64,000 bases of DNA from Microcebus murinus (GCF_040939455.1 NC_134108.1:35818501-35882500), one strand, 5' to 3'. Counted from the first letter of the stretch, positions 24,077 to 37,440 are shown. A program made the numbers and translations. Notes: generated by a model not told the origin, from the letters alone.

Positions 24077-25604
24077 CTGCAGCCCAGCAGCATGGGGAGA
24101 AAAGCAGAGCAGTTAGCACACAGGAGGCACAGCAACCGTGCTGCCATTGGGGTCCCCTTTCCAGAGCCCCAAAAGCAAAGATTGGGAAACACCATTCACC
24201 ACTCTTCTCTGAGTATACTGACTTTTTCATGTGTCTTGCAGATTATTTTACCAACTTGTTATAAGTTTTGCTTCTAACTATCATTCCCATGAATATATAG
24301 CAAGGGTTGGACTCTCTTATAAAATTGCATGTCTTCTCCAAACATTTCATCCCCATTGCATCACAGTTTTTGAACAAATTCACTAAGAAGTTCCAAGAAG
24401 ATGCTGATATTATTATAAAAACGATTCCAACAGCTTGTATTTCTTTGGAATACTTTCATAAATGTGAACTAATTTTAACTTCTTGGGAAACACTTTGGTC
24501 ATACAGGTATTAATAATGTTCTTTTACGGATGGAGAAAGACAAGGCAATTCCATGACAATCAGGTTAAATTGAAAATCTTAGCTTGGGACATGTAATTTA
24601 TTTTTACAAAACATATAAATTAAATCCTAACATAGTGCTTTTCACTCAAATATTAAAAGGTCTAAATTCTATGTTTTCAAAATCTTACTGTAAATATTCA
24701 TTGGAATTATTTTAATAAAAAACTGAGAGGTATGTTTTTTCTTCTAAGGTGTCTAAATTTTGCTAGGAATCATTTTGAAAAAATTCAGAAATTTGGTCCT
24801 AGAATGCACAAGAGAATTTTATAGCATACCTAATAAAAATATAGAATAATATGACATTTTTAACCAAAAAGAAGATTAAAATAAAATGTCTGTGATAAAA
24901 TTTTAACATTTCCCCGCTATCATTTTATAAATTGGCACATCAACTTGAACAAAAAATCAAAACTTATTAATTTTTCTTATTTAAGAGTTTTTAATTAAAC
25001 TTAAGCAACTTCAAAATCAGTTTTATGCATGTTACTTGTTTTAGCATAGTTTCAAACTAAAACTTCTTTGCAAAAGTTGTTGCTTTCACTAAGAATTATC
25101 CTCATTTATATACAAATGTTAAATATAATTTGAAAGAAATATACGAATATCAAATATTACATAAAACTATAGCTCTGAATTTTTCAAACTCTTCAAAATA
25201 TTTCAGGTTGTATTTACATCTCAAGTAACTAACATAGGCTACATTTTCCCAATATTTTTAGCCACAGTTTATAATAAAAGTGTTGCATCTGTAGAGTAGT
25301 AACTATTAATAATAAAAAGTTTAGAACTCCTGGGAAATAGGTTATCCATTATGCTAAAACAAAGCCACATTGAAACAGGAGGAAAGGTAATCAACACAAC
25401 CTTGATATTATACCCAGTTTGTGTATGAACACGAAGGCCAACATGTTACATGTATGAAACACAGTCTTTATTCTTTACTATTCGGGAAAACAATGAGCAG
25501 AGCCTTTATGAAATACAGTGGGCTCCTGTGAATGAACTCTCCCTAATTTCCATCATGTGGGGTCACCTTGTAACGGAGATGGTCACTTAATAAGAGAAAA
25601 AGTA

Positions 25605-25745
25605 ATATTTACTGAGTGCATAATACATGGCAGACTCTTGTCTGTTACTTTGATAATAACCCAATGATGCTATTACTCTTATCACCATTTCACAAATGAG
25701 CACACCCAGGAACAGGGGAGGGGAACTAAGTCATGCCTGTCTTCC
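25605..25745 (+). mobile_element. MIR SINE fragment
   Basis: 'tactgagtgcataatacatg', 'ataacccaatgatgctatta' and 'atcaccatttcacaaatgag' occur in MIR order. Confidence 0.65.
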
Positions 25746-25771
25746 TCATAACCTGATCTCAAACCGGGTTA

Positions 25772-25890
25772 CCTGGGAGCTAGTAACATATACACATTCC
25801 CAGGCTCCACCCAAGGCCTCCTTGTACGATCCGACAGGTGCGACCTGGGAATATGTATTCTAAGCAAGCTTCAGTGGCATTTGTAAGGTC
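25772..25890 (+). mobile_element. possible MER5A-like hAT remnant
   Basis: 'ttacctgggagctagtaac' and 'cattcccaggctccaccca' resemble the MER5A interior. It is decayed and the terminal repeats are not clear. Confidence 0.4.
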
Positions 25891-27448
25891 CCCTAAAGAT
25901 GCAGAAACGCTACTCCAGTCACCAGTAGTATGCCAAGTTTCCAGTGCTCAACTGAAAGATTTCAACTAAGTATGTAGAAAACAATTTTTATAAACATGGC
26001 CAACTACATTTTCTCAGGTATAACAGGTAATAAGGTCTTTCCTATTTTAAGGGATTATTTAATTAGTTTAGATAAATGTTATAATACAATACCATTGAAA
26101 TGACTGAAAATTTTATTTCTAATAAAATTAGGGGTAAGTAAAAATCCAGGAGGTTTACCTGTTCAGCACACCTGCCTCTGAAAAGTTTAAATTGCTTTTT
26201 GTTGTGGTGGTATTAGTAAAAATGAAGATAAAAGAATATTCTCAAATTCATGCAGGTGTCCTTACTTAACTCTGGCCTTGCAAATGCCTAGTTGTTAAGA
26301 TGGTGCATGAATATTGGGCACAATCCAACAATTTTTGAAGTTAAAAAAATAATTTAAAAAATATATATGTAAAGATAAATATAAATATAAAGATGCAAAC
26401 ATATATATTTTCCTCTGGGTATCAAAAACTTTTTATTTTTATAAAAAATTAATAGTTTAAGGATACGGCAAAAGAAATACATATAGAATCTTTTTTAAAA
26501 AGAGGAAATTTAAAATGTACTTGAAAAGTTTTTTAAAAAATGAATTTAGTTTCTAGAGAGAAAAATGAAACTGATTTCTAAAGAAAAATCTCCCAAAGCA
26601 TATTAACCAAATTCAAAATAAACTATGATAGTTATTTAAACAAGCAAAAATTGTAAGACCAATAACACTATAGAAGATAATTTCCTTGTACATAATATGA
26701 AAAGTAAAAATGGCCAATACTACATTTTTTTTTCTGGTGCCTACAATAAGAACTTTTGGTTCCCAGTTCAAAATCAACCTTGATGTTCACCCTCATTTTA
26801 CATAATAGTGAAATAGCCAAAATGTACAAGAGTATTTGTCTGAAAGTGTTGCTATAGCTATGCATTGGAAGATAATAAAGCCATTCAAAATGAAGGTGTT
26901 ACATCATAAGGAGGGCATTAAAAACTGAAAGTGTAATAAATACTTATTAAGATATTCACAAAATATTGATAAAGTGAAGAAAGAAAACTACCAGAAGTAT
27001 ATATTATATGGGACCTTATTGGAACAAAAGAATAAATATGTATGTATTTAGCACAAATAAAATATACTACATGGATGTATGAAAATACATAACTTAGAAT
27101 AGTTTAATAGAGCATGCTCCACTGCATGTATATTTTAACTTATGGTTTAAATTTTAGCTAGTCAGATTCAGTGTGTGCTACATTCTTTGGAAATCTCACT
27201 CATTCTCTAACTAATATCTTCTATTTTTACTAGGTCGGGTCCTAGCGAAAAGGGGATTTTTAGGACCAGGCCTTTAAAAAATCCCAATATAAAAATTTAT
27301 CTTAGTCATCAATCAATATCAGCCATGTAACATTTTTATCTATTAAATTTTTTTTAAAATATGGCAAGAAGCCCAGCCAATCGATAATGTTCCCTTCAAG
27401 CAGAAAGCCAAGGCTTAGCACTGTTCCCCCGGTTCTTTCCCGCAGTAC

Positions 27449-27550
27449 CTCATGTCTCCAAACTTCTTGCTGATGGCCGTCCCCACGTTGCTGAAAGCTG
27501 CAGTCGCTTTCTGCCCTGCATGACTCAGGGTTTCATGTGTTTTCTTGTAG
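27449..27550 (-). CDS. TPD52L1: TPD52L1 coding exon, YKKTHETLSH...KKFGDM
   Basis: A 102-nt minus-strand exon (1 nt, 33 codons, 2 nt), acceptor ttgcttctag and donor gtactg (not a strong consensus). It translates to YKKTHETLSHAGQKATAAFS, then NVGTAISKKFGDM, the most conserved block in the TPD52 family. The open phase AG| at the end pairs with three alternative partners in frame. Reading straight through the donor gives RYCGKEPGEQC and a stop at 27415-27417. Confidence 0.98.
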
Positions 27551-29934
27551 CTAGAAGCAAAACAGAGCAATAGTAAGCAACACAGTTCTATCTCATGATC
27601 TCCTGTAAAACATTCATCTTCCTTCTCTCTGCTTACTTTGAAAATTTCCTTTCCTGAACACATTTAAGAAGATCCGCAGAAGGTGAGTGAAGGGAAATTT
27701 GCCCTTGTGTGTTGTAAAGCCATTCCAGCAAACAACAGCTCTGTAGGCACCTGTACTTCCCAACAAAGCTCAAATCTGGTCAAGGGCTAATGCTAAACCT
27801 TTCTTTGGCAAAGGTCTAACCATGACAGCAATAGCAACAAACATTTATTGAGGACTTCATATGCATTAACTCATTTAAAACTGTTTACCGGGAGATTTTT
27901 TTTGTTTTGTTTTGAGTACAAGTAAGCTTTGTATTTTTCAGTGAAAGTCAACAGGAAAATAGGCTTTACTTTTCAGGGACTCAGCCAGGGCAGGTTAGCT
28001 GTTTGGCCAGCACACTGATCCTAGGACTTTCAATAGTGTGGGGTAAGGGTCTTTCTTTCCAAGCCAAATAAAAAGCATTCTGTTGAATTTTCATGTCTTA
28101 CTAATTTGAAAGTCAGTATTAATAATCAAAAGGAGAAATCATGTCATCTTCTAAATTGTTTTGACTTAAAGCATTTTTCTACATACAACTGGAAGAAAAA
28201 ATTAAAAATGCATCTTTTTTATGAAAAGATATTTTATAGCACAAATATATTTTTTATTATGAGATTTAAAAGAGAGCAATCCTTTAATGGCTACATATGC
28301 AGCATTTCACCAAAGATACAAAACAAAGTTAAAATTATTTTCTTCCAAAGGTTCAAAGGTTCCCTAAACATGTTATGAAAATATAAATTTACCACTCGAA
28401 TCTAAAAAAAAACCCAGAAGAACTATGTAATAAGATGAAAGTCTAAAGAAGAATGAACTGTGTGAGAGATTGGGTAAGTACATCTTTTAAAATTAGGTCT
28501 TTAATCTTCACTGGCACTTCCGAACTCAACAGTGCTGCAACGCTTCTCATAAAAAGAGATAATAATCATTTCTGAACATGATGGCCTGGAAGTCTTAGAA
28601 GCACAAAATCAAAGAGTAAATAAATCATAAACTAAACTTCAATTTTCAAGTGCTGTGAATTTTTTAAATGCTGAGAGTGAGGCTTTTACTTCTCCTTATA
28701 CAAGATGAAGTTACTAAGTTTTCAAAAAGATGGAATAGTGATGAGATAGTTTAAATTCCTTTCTAAGACCTTCTACCATTTCAACTGTGGCACAATTCAG
28801 AGGAGTTATTAGTAGGGAGCTTTCAGGGGTTAGCAAAGCAGAACACTTATGAAATAAATGAAGCCTATCACTTTGAATAGCCCACCACAAAGTTGCATTT
28901 CCTCATTCCTACTTCTACCTACAGAAGGGATTCAATTCCCCCCCCCCCATGTCTCCTTGAAGCCTAAAGACAATATAAAAAAGCAGCAGAAAATATAAAA
29001 GGGGAAGGACTTTTTTGTGGGTCCTCGGATTCTCTCAAACCTAGGCACATAAAAAACTATGACAAGAACAACAGGGACAGCAAACCCTGGGCATGGATGA
29101 CCTCTTGTCCTACTCCTGTGTTCCTGGATCCTTCTATAAAGGAAATAATTTCAGTCTGCTGTGTAATTATTCCTAATCATTGGTCCCTATTTCAATTTGA
29201 ATCCTACTGCAGACTAAAACATACCAAAAACTTTCATTAACATACCATAGATTTTTCTTTTCATTATAAATCAAATTAAATAGGTCATGATTGCTTAATC
29301 AGTATGCAAAGTATTGCCTCTGGGAAACACACACATCCTCTGACAGTTAAAATCCTTTTTAGTGACTTGAAATCTGATTCTACAGAACCCAACCACAGCT
29401 CACCATTCCCTTACATCAAATTTTTCATCACATGAGGTGTAGATCTTGTACTGGAGTGTGTATCATGAATACTAACAGAGTGGAGGTTAATTCATTCAGA
29501 GGGTTAAATAGATTCTATCACTCCTCCCAGCAGATAACGATGACCCTCCCCCTTCCCTCAGCATCCAAAAAAAGGGTCGGAGAAAGACCCTCTCCCAAAA
29601 TTATACAGTCGATGGACTTATGCCTCCTGCTTAAGGAAGGGATTGATTTTTCCCTACAAAGGAATGTTCACTTCACTCTCAGAGGTTAGTGAGTCCACGA
29701 TCATCTCTTTCTTTTAAACAATCTTGAAGGAAATCTCACTCAGTCATATAGTTTCCAGTGGCATCTATATGCAGGTGAATCCCAAGTGTCCACGTGAGCC
29801 TTTTCCTCTGAGTTGCCCTCTCAGTATATAAACTTGTTGGTCTGTTGGGCATTTCAGACGTCACATAAGCAAAACTGAATTCTGGAGTCTCTCCTCCAGA
29901 CCTGTTTTTCAATCTTTCTCACCACAGAGAATAA

Positions 29935-30060
29935 TTACTGCATGTTTACAAAGTGTCAGACACTGTCCTGCAGGCTTATACAAATATTAACTCACTGAAT
30001 CCACACTACCTGTGGCACAGGTATGAATACGAACCTAACCACCATGCTGTCCCTAACCAC
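29935..30060 (+). mobile_element. MIR fragment
   Basis: 'tcagacactgtcctgcaggc', 'atattaactcactgaatcc' and 'ctgtggcacaggtatgaata' follow MIR 3' order. Diverged. Confidence 0.5.
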
Positions 30061-30552
30061 AGTGAACAGCTCCTGCACTCACCCAGTGGCTCAAGTGAAA
30101 CACCTGAACGTCATACTTCTTCCCTTTATTTACCTCATTGTCCGCCTTTAAACCACTTGGTCTGACCTCCAGATCCTCTCCCCTCTCTGTCCATGACTTT
30201 GTCTGTAAGACAAACAAATCCCCCAAAACTCTTCTTCCTGACTAGACTCTAAAATCCATGACCCCAGGGAGTACATCTGTGCTATTCACCCAACAAAAAA
30301 CTTTACACTAAGTAGACTGCCTGGCTATGAAACCGATTTGTTTTTTCAAATATGGGAAAACACAAACTACATATTCTCCTCTGTGGGAAGAGGCTAGACG
30401 CCTTCCTTGAACTTGCCTGCTCTAATCCCACATCTCAGGAGAAGTAAGGCTCTCTCCCCACCCTGCCCCACCTCCTAGCCTGCCCACATCAGACCCGGCA
30501 GACATGGCACACCCTGCCCAGCACTCTCACCTCCCTGCCTCCCACTCCCTTT

Positions 30553-30840
30553 ATTTTTTTATTTTTTGGCTGTTTAAATCTTTGTATACTTTTTTTCCCC
30601 AGCATATTGTGGGGGTACAAATGTTAAGTTTACATATATTACCCTTGCCTCCCCTCCCGCTTCGAGTCAGAGCTTCCAGAGTGTCCATACCCTAGTTGGT
30701 GCGAGTTGCATTCATTATGTATGTATACACCCATCCCCTCCCCCACACCTGCCCGACACCCCATAGATGTCATTCCTATATGTCCACTTAGGTGTTGATC
30801 CATTAATACCAACTTGCTGGTGATCCCACCCCCTTTAGAA
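30553..30840 (-). mobile_element. L1 LINE 3' end, resembling a strepsirrhine-specific family
   Basis: Antisense: a T-rich head, then 'cagcatattgtgggggtaca', 'gagtcagagcttccagagtg' and 'taggtgttgatccattaata'. This matches the 3' UTR of the L1 family common in lemur genomes, as I recall it. It is truncated and has no coding capacity. Confidence 0.65.
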
Positions 30841-32576
30841 ACAGGATTGACAGAATCCCTCCTCTCCATGTGGTTAGCTTATCCTTGCAGTGTGATTAGG
30901 GAGGCCAAGCAGAAAGGTCCTCCTGGTTCTTACAACCTAGAGCGAAGTTTAGATCCGTGTGACATGAAGCTGCCAGGCCTGGATTAAATACAATGGCGAT
31001 CAGACCCAGAGAACCGGAGATTGTTCAGCCTCACACTATCAGGGCCTATTATATCAATGCTATTCATTAGCATTGACTGCCACAGTAGAAAGACAGAGGC
31101 CCAAACCACTGACGGAAAAACTTATTTAATTCAGTGCCTAAAATCCAGTTGTCCTCTTCAAGAGACTGTTCATTCGGCATTGCAATATATCTTTTAAGTT
31201 GCTGCACATCAATGTGTGGTTTCTTACTTTCTTCCACAGTTGTGATCGTCAGGTTGGAAAGGTTGGTTAGCCTCTAGAGATAAACTGACGGGCTCTCTGC
31301 CTCCTTCCTGCCCTACTCCGGGCTACACCCTGAACCTGTCTGGATGAGTCCTTGGGGAGCACAAGCATAGAAGCCAGTAGGGCTGCTGGGCCATGTTTAG
31401 GGGCACATGGAAACTAAGGAACCAGGCTGGGGAGACTTCAGGCTCCTTTTAGATCTGACTCCTCACATAAAGAGCATGTTCACACAGGAGCAAACAGTCT
31501 TACACCTTCGTTCTTAGGAATCAGCAGGCAAAGCTGGCGGCTGGCAACCCTGAAATAATTACTGATGATCATGAGTACCTCTTCCTACTACCAGGCCTCT
31601 CTATGCCTAGGAGAAAAGTCCCACAAAGAGGAAAACTTACTCCCACTTATGTATTAGGAATGCAATATTCTTATCTTCCAAATGGGAGATACTAGGGGAA
31701 GAAATGCACAATCCAAAGATGAAAATTTCTTGATGGTGGAATTTAGAACTGAAGTTAGGGCTAAAGATAGGAAGCCTCTGTGATTTCCCCATCATCCCCT
31801 AACCCCCAACACACTAAAAGAAAATTTATATCACATATGTGGTCACCTTATTCCCTTTGGTACAAGACCATCCAGCAAGCAAAATCTTTTAAATCATGAA
31901 AAAAGTAATGCTATGGTTAAATATTTCATGTAACTTAAAAAATAATCCAATAAAAGTGTGATTGTAGAATAGCCAAGGTTATTCTGTACCTTGCCTAACA
32001 CAAGACAAGAAGACAATAATAGCAAAGCCCAAACCATTTCTGTGGGTCTAAATCCAGCTCTAAATATTTCCTAGAGTAGTGAGGATAAAAAGCACATACC
32101 AAAAGATGAGAGGTAAAAGGTTTTCTTAAAAAATCAATTGCTAACGAGTCAGTACTAGAACTGACAACCATTTTTGAAAGACATTCAAAATATGTAGTGA
32201 GTGTCAAGTATGCTAAGAAAAAACACCTGCCCATTTACAATTTTCATGAAAAAAAGTAAAAAAATATATATATAACCACTGTTTAAAATGTATAATAAGA
32301 GAAAACATTTAAACTGTAAAACCCCATGAGAGTAGTCTAAGTGAAAATAGTTTTAGTGAACAAAGTTTTATTTGAAGTTAAATTATTGATTCTGATTCAT
32401 GTGCAACATACTTAATGACTATTCATATTTCTTTTTGTGCTTCTCCAGAAAATATTTTTTCTAGCTATGAGTACCAAATCAGCTTTGTAGGAAAAAAAAA
32501 AACCAAAACAGAACAGAAGCGTGAAGAGACAGATGGCTGAGTAAATTTTTAAAAATTGTGATGATGTCATACTTAC

Positions 32577-32725
32577 GCAGTGGAAGTCTGCATGTCATGC
32601 CAGCTTTTGCTGAAGTTCTGTTTTAATTCATTCATCAGGTTCATGCCGAGTTTTTGCTTTATCTCAACCAGATGCCTTTCTTTCGCTGACAAAACTTGTC
32701 GTAATGTTGTAATTTCGTCTTCTAG
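32577..32725 (-). CDS. TPD52L1: TPD52L1 coding exon, coiled-coil segment
   Basis: A 149-nt minus-strand exon (49 codons plus 2 nt), acceptor atatctag and donor gtaagt. It translates to LEDEITTLRQVLSAKERHLV, then EIKQKLGMNLMNELKQNFSK, then SWHDMQTST, with GC beginning the Ala codon completed by the next exon. This is the main part of the coiled coil (about residues 46-94) used for D52-family dimerisation. T-S-T here replaces T-T-T of human, by my recollection. Confidence 0.98.
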
Positions 32726-32909
32726 CTAGATATGGGAGGGGAAATGGTGGAGAAAAATGTTAGACCAGCTGAAGAGTCCATTTCCAAAAGCTCTGGGTGC
32801 CCCAAGGCAGCCTCTAAATCCTTATATTTCCAAAGTCCAATGTTTGGCTACACCAAACACAACCTATACACTTGACAGTCAACTCTAATATCTAAAAATA
32901 AAAATCAAT

Positions 32910-33150
32910 TTTTTAGTTTTACTGATTACAAAAGTAATCAATGCTGCTTGTAAAAAATTCAGATTGTATAGCAAAATATAAACAAAAAGTAAAAATCACC
33001 TGTGATCTACTAGGAAATATCTACCACTTATTATTTGGTTTCTAAACTTCCAAATGGTTTTCTAAAATTGTACATAGATGTAGTTTTTGGACAAAAATTG
33101 GCTTAGTACTGTACACTGTATTTTACAAAACAACTTCTTTTCAAGCGTTG
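32910..33150 (+). mobile_element. ancient interspersed repeat, class uncertain
   Basis: 'gattacaaaagtaatcaatg' and 'attcagattgtatagcaaaa' resemble a common ancient mammalian repeat. A similar stretch begins at about 39770 ('taataagtgctcattgttga'). I could not assign the family. Confidence 0.4.
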
Positions 33151-33299
33151 TTAGTCAGTGTTGTTTATTTTTTGCCAACCAGACGTAGCTGCCTTGGTGT
33201 AGGAACAGATTTGGCAGACAATGTGGCTTTGCCAAGCCTGAGCCTTCAGCAAGGGAGGAACAAGGGAGTAGAGGATGTATGTAAGGGAGTGATTTGTGT

Positions 33300-33522
33300 T
33301 GCTTTTACTTTTCAACAGTTTTATTGACATACAACTGACATACAATAAACTGCACATACTTGAAGTGTGTAATTTGTAAGTTTTGACATATGTATCCACC
33401 CAAGGAATTATCACCACAATCAAGGCAGTAAGCATATCCATCACCTCCTAATTGCTCTTTGTAATCCCTCCTTCCTTTTTTCCTATCTCCCACCCTTTTT
33501 TCACTGAGTAGCCAATGGCCTA
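33300..33522 (-). mobile_element. L1 LINE 3' end, part 1 (antisense)
   Basis: Antisense old L1 3' UTR/terminus: 'cagttttattgacatacaac', 'gttttgacatatgtatccac'. It is interrupted at about 33522 by the microsatellite plus Alu and resumes at 34101. Confidence 0.75.
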
Positions 33523-33617
33523 CCTTCCTTCCTTCCTTCCTTCCTTCCTTCCTTCCTTCCTTCCTTCCTTCCTTCCTTCCTTCCTTCCTTCCTCCCTCCC
33601 TCCCTCCCTCCCTCCCT

Positions 33618-33685
<68 letters not shown>

Positions 33686-33811
33686 TTCTCTCTTTCTCTC
33701 TTTCTCTCTTTCTCTCTTTCTCTCTTTCTCTCTTTCTCTCTTTCTCTCTTTCTCTCTTTCTTTCTTTCTTTCTTTCTTTCTCTTTCTTTCTTTCCTTCTT
33801 TCTTTTCTTTC

Positions 33812-33817
<6 letters not shown>
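33523..33817 (+). repeat. compound polypyrimidine microsatellite
   Basis: About 295 bp of pure C/T on the + strand with ordered blocks: (TTCC)n to about 33590, (TCCC)n to about 33624, (TC)n to about 33676, (TTTCTCTC)n to about 33758, then (TTTC)n and poly(T) merging into the antisense Alu. It encodes only low-complexity frames. Confidence 0.97.
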
Positions 33818-34100
<283 letters not shown>

Positions 34101-34412
34101 TGATTTTCTTTCACTAGAGTTTAGTTTGCATTTCCTAGAATTTGATATAAACTGAATCATACAGTATGTACTCATTTTTGCCTGGCTTTGTTTACTCAGC
34201 ATCGTTCTTTGAGATTCATCAACGTTGTTGCATTATCTATAGTTCCTCCCTTTTTATTTTTGTATAGTAGTATTCCATTGTATGGCTATACCACAGTTTG
34301 TTGTTTATTCACCTGCTGAAGGACATTTGGGTTTGGCTAATGCAAATAAAGCTCCTATGAAAATTCATGTGCAAGGCTTTGTATAGACATATTTCCTCTT
34401 TCCCCAGTGCTA
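34101..34412 (-). mobile_element. L1 LINE 3' end, part 2 (antisense)
   Basis: Continuation of the L1 after the Alu: 'tttagtttgcatttcctaga', 'gtagtattccattgtatggc', 'caaataaagctcctatgaaa'. Together with 33300-33522 this is one L1 remnant. Confidence 0.8.
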
Positions 34413-35560
34413 AAAAAAAAAAAAAGCAGATTTTTTCAACAATATATTGTTGCTCTTGCCACTGTAATTTCTAACAAAGGAGTTCTATAAAATACTCAAA
34501 TTTTAGGAAGTGTTGTTATATCCTGTGAAAGTAAATCTGAATAAGCCACAAAGTCTTTTATTTTAATTGGTTTTCGTACTCTGTGATGTATTGCCCTGTT
34601 AATATGCTTAAATTTACATCTTTGTTGTCTGAAAAGTTCAAATACTTGTGACTTTTCTTTGTTAAACCAAAAAAGAATTATTTGAACATCCTTAGTCTCC
34701 CAGATGCACAAAGGTAATAAAATTCTGCCACTTTTCTCGATTTCTTAAAAAAAAAAAGCTGCTATGTCTCATTCACATTCAAAGTGTCACTCTACTTCTG
34801 ACCACAAACTATATCACCAACCCTGTCAGTCATCTTGCAAATGTGTTCTTTGGGTCACAAGAGACATAGCTGCCAGGAAAGCAGCTCAAGAAAGATTTCT
34901 GCCTGTGCAAAAAAAATAGTCTTTTACAAGCCGAAGGAAGATTTTGCCCCAATGGTGAACGGACAGGAATATTGTTATGAACCTTTATACCCACCAATAA
35001 TCACTTAAGCAAAACAGGCAAAAATACTGAATCACAAGCATCTGAAATATCACAGTAAGAGACAATAATATCTTGGGGTTTTTAATATTGACAAAATGTC
35101 CTGGCAATGTAACATTATTTATGTTCATGGAACATCTTTTATATGTTCATGGAAATCTTTCTAAAATCTAAAATGGATTACACATTCTATAAACACCGTT
35201 TGATCAATATCACCCTGTCTTTTCTTGATGAGCAACTGTCTTCAGTACGCACACATTAATATTGATTACTGCAAAGAAGTATACTCTGGAACCACCAAAG
35301 GGAATAATGCTGGTAGCCTCTCTATTCCATGTGAACACACTGTTATTTTAAAATTAAACTCCTCTATTCTTTTGCTATCATGTCATATTCCACTTTTTCA
35401 CTTTGTCAATCCGTTCCCTAATATTTCTTATGGTTATATCTCTTGCTCTTTTACTACAGAAAATGCTTGGGCTTCATGTTAGTCTTTTATTCTCTATTAA
35501 AAAGACCTTTTCTGCTTTCTTTCATTTAGAGCAAGTGAAATTACTGGGAGTCTGGTTTTT

Positions 35561-35597
35561 TTTGTTGTTGTTGTTTGTTTGTTTGTTTGTTTTTGGT
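35561..35597. repeat. (TTG)n / (GTTT)n simple repeat
   Basis: Four TTG units, then five GTTT units. Confidence 0.9.
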
Positions 35598-36331
35598 ACA
35601 TTCAGTATTCCTGTAGTTTCCACTGTGTAATAAAAATAATGGGAAACATTTTAACTTGTAGAAATAAATTACAGATGTATGAAAGGAAAAAGAGGCTTAA
35701 ACTTCTTAATATCCTCAATCTTATATCCATGGGACCCCAGAAATGTATTCAAAATCATGGGGGGCTGTGGGTTATTTATTAGTTATCTAAGGGGGAGTAA
35801 GTAAAAGGATTCAGAGTTTTCATTAGATTTTTAATAAAATTTTGATCCCAAAAAAGTGACAGAGAGAAATATCAAAGGTACCAATTTACCAAACATCATC
35901 CTAAAGAGAGAAATATAAAGTCTCACATTTAATAATTTAAAAATACAGATACATCTTAAAAGCCATCTGTGGGGAAGAGACCTATTTGAACTTGGTTATT
36001 TAGTAGGGTCTATTTTCAGGTTCTATAATAAAATTCTAACCATTTCAATAAAATATAAGTATTCATATTTCTCAAAGCTTTCAATGTATTTATTGAAGGC
36101 CTAATATACACCCAAAATCTATTAAGCAAACCCCAGAAGTTAGAAAACAGACAGTCTTAAATTACATTAACTTGCAAGATTGAAAACAGCCAACCCACCT
36201 CTTTCTACAGAGGCAAGAATCTTGCTGCAACAACACAACAAAAAGGTCTCTAATGACAAATACTTTCCATGCTGATGAATGATGAAATTCAATCCCTCAT
36301 CTGACCAATGAGATTTTTTGGTCTAGTTATA

Positions 36332-36505
36332 CCAGTGGCTCTCAACTTCAGTTTACATAAGAGTCAATCAGAGAACATATTTAAAATGCAGATTCCCAGA
36401 TGTATGCTTCTTTTTCAATGCCCTGAGAGTCTGATATCTTAAATTTGGTGGGACCAGATGTTATTTAAAAAGCACCCCTAGATATTCTAAGGCACGTAGT
36501 ATGTA
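36332..36505 (+). mobile_element. MER5A-like hAT element
   Basis: Begins 'cagtggctctcaacttcag', with 'aaaatgcagattcccagatg' inside. The 5' end matches the MER5A terminal repeat pattern. Diverged. Confidence 0.6.
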
Positions 36506-36814
36506 AACTATATATTGTAAGTACTTTTGTAAGCTATATCAAATTTGGATGAAATGGAGTGCAGGTAAATCACATTAATTAATTAAAGTATTTAATATGT
36601 CCTTTCCCTTTTAATTTAATTTCCTTTTTTTGTTGTTGTTAATTTTCCACACACAGCATTGACCCTTTTAATTTTAAATTAATTATTTCTTCATTATAAA
36701 TGAATAGTCTAGTTCTTTGGTTTTTTGACTCCCCAGATAATTTACTTGCAGGATAAATATTTATGCTCAAGATAAGATGTGTAAACTTGATTATTTAAAT
36801 ATGAATTAACAGGA

Positions 36815-37440
36815 AAATAACAAGTGTTGGTAAAGATGTAAAAGAATTGCTGATGGGAATGTAAAATGGTTCAGCCACTGTGGAAAATAGTCTTGATGAT
36901 TTCTCAAAAAGTTAAACATAGAATTGCCATATCATGCAGCAATCCCACTCTTAGGTATATACCCCAGAGAACTGGAAACAGGATCTCAAATACATGTACA
37001 TACAACTTTATAGCAACATTATTCACAGTAGCCAAAAAATGAAAATAGCCCACATGTCCATCACAGGATGTATGGATCGACAAATTGTAGTGTAAAATGG
37101 AATACTATTCAGCTAAAAAATGTAATGAAGTACTGATGACTACTACAACATACGTAAACCTCAAAAACATCAGGCTAAGGGAAAGAAACCAGACACAAGA
37201 GGTCACATATTATATGATTCCATTTATATGAAATATCCAGAGGCTGGGGAGGGGGAAATGGGAAGCAATTGCTTAATGAGTCCGAGGTTTCCTTTCAGGG
37301 TGAGGAAATATGCTGGAACTAGATAGAGGTGGTGACTATACAACACGGTGAGTGTACTAAATGCCACTGAATTGTTCACTTCAAAATGGGTAATTTTATG
37401 TTATATAGATTTACTTCAATATAAAATGAAAAAAATGTGA
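36815..37440 (+). mobile_element. L1 LINE 3' end (old L1M-type)
   Basis: Sense L1 ORF2 end and 3' UTR: 'gctgatgggaatgtaaaatg', 'atcccactcttaggtatata', 'ttcacttcaaaatgggtaat', ending in an A-rich run near 37425-37435. The frame is broken. It is a decayed copy. Confidence 0.88.

Larger units (their letters stand above)
22379..27448 (-). other. TPD52L1: TPD52L1 intron with candidate microexon
   Basis: A 5.1-kb intron. It holds the candidate 15-nt microexon (24062-24076) in a GC-richer patch (about 23980-24190), a MIR fragment at about 25605 and a MER5A-like remnant at about 25772. The rest is AT-rich. A 185-codon open frame crosses 23673-24230 on the minus strand, probably by chance. Confidence 0.88.
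27551..32576 (-). other. TPD52L1: TPD52L1 intron
   Basis: A 5.0-kb intron with a MIR fragment (about 29935), a strepsirrhine-type L1 3' end (about 30553-30840) and otherwise unique AT-rich sequence. A C-run occurs at about 28940. Confidence 0.88.

Noticed and set aside
27415..27663. 82-codon minus frame with an upstream Met
   Set aside because: Its core is TPD52L1 exon 27449-27550 and its start lies in intronic sequence before the acceptor. It is not a separate gene.
28935..28950. C-run similar to one at 56120-56130
   Set aside because: Simple homopolymers with different flanks, not a shared element.
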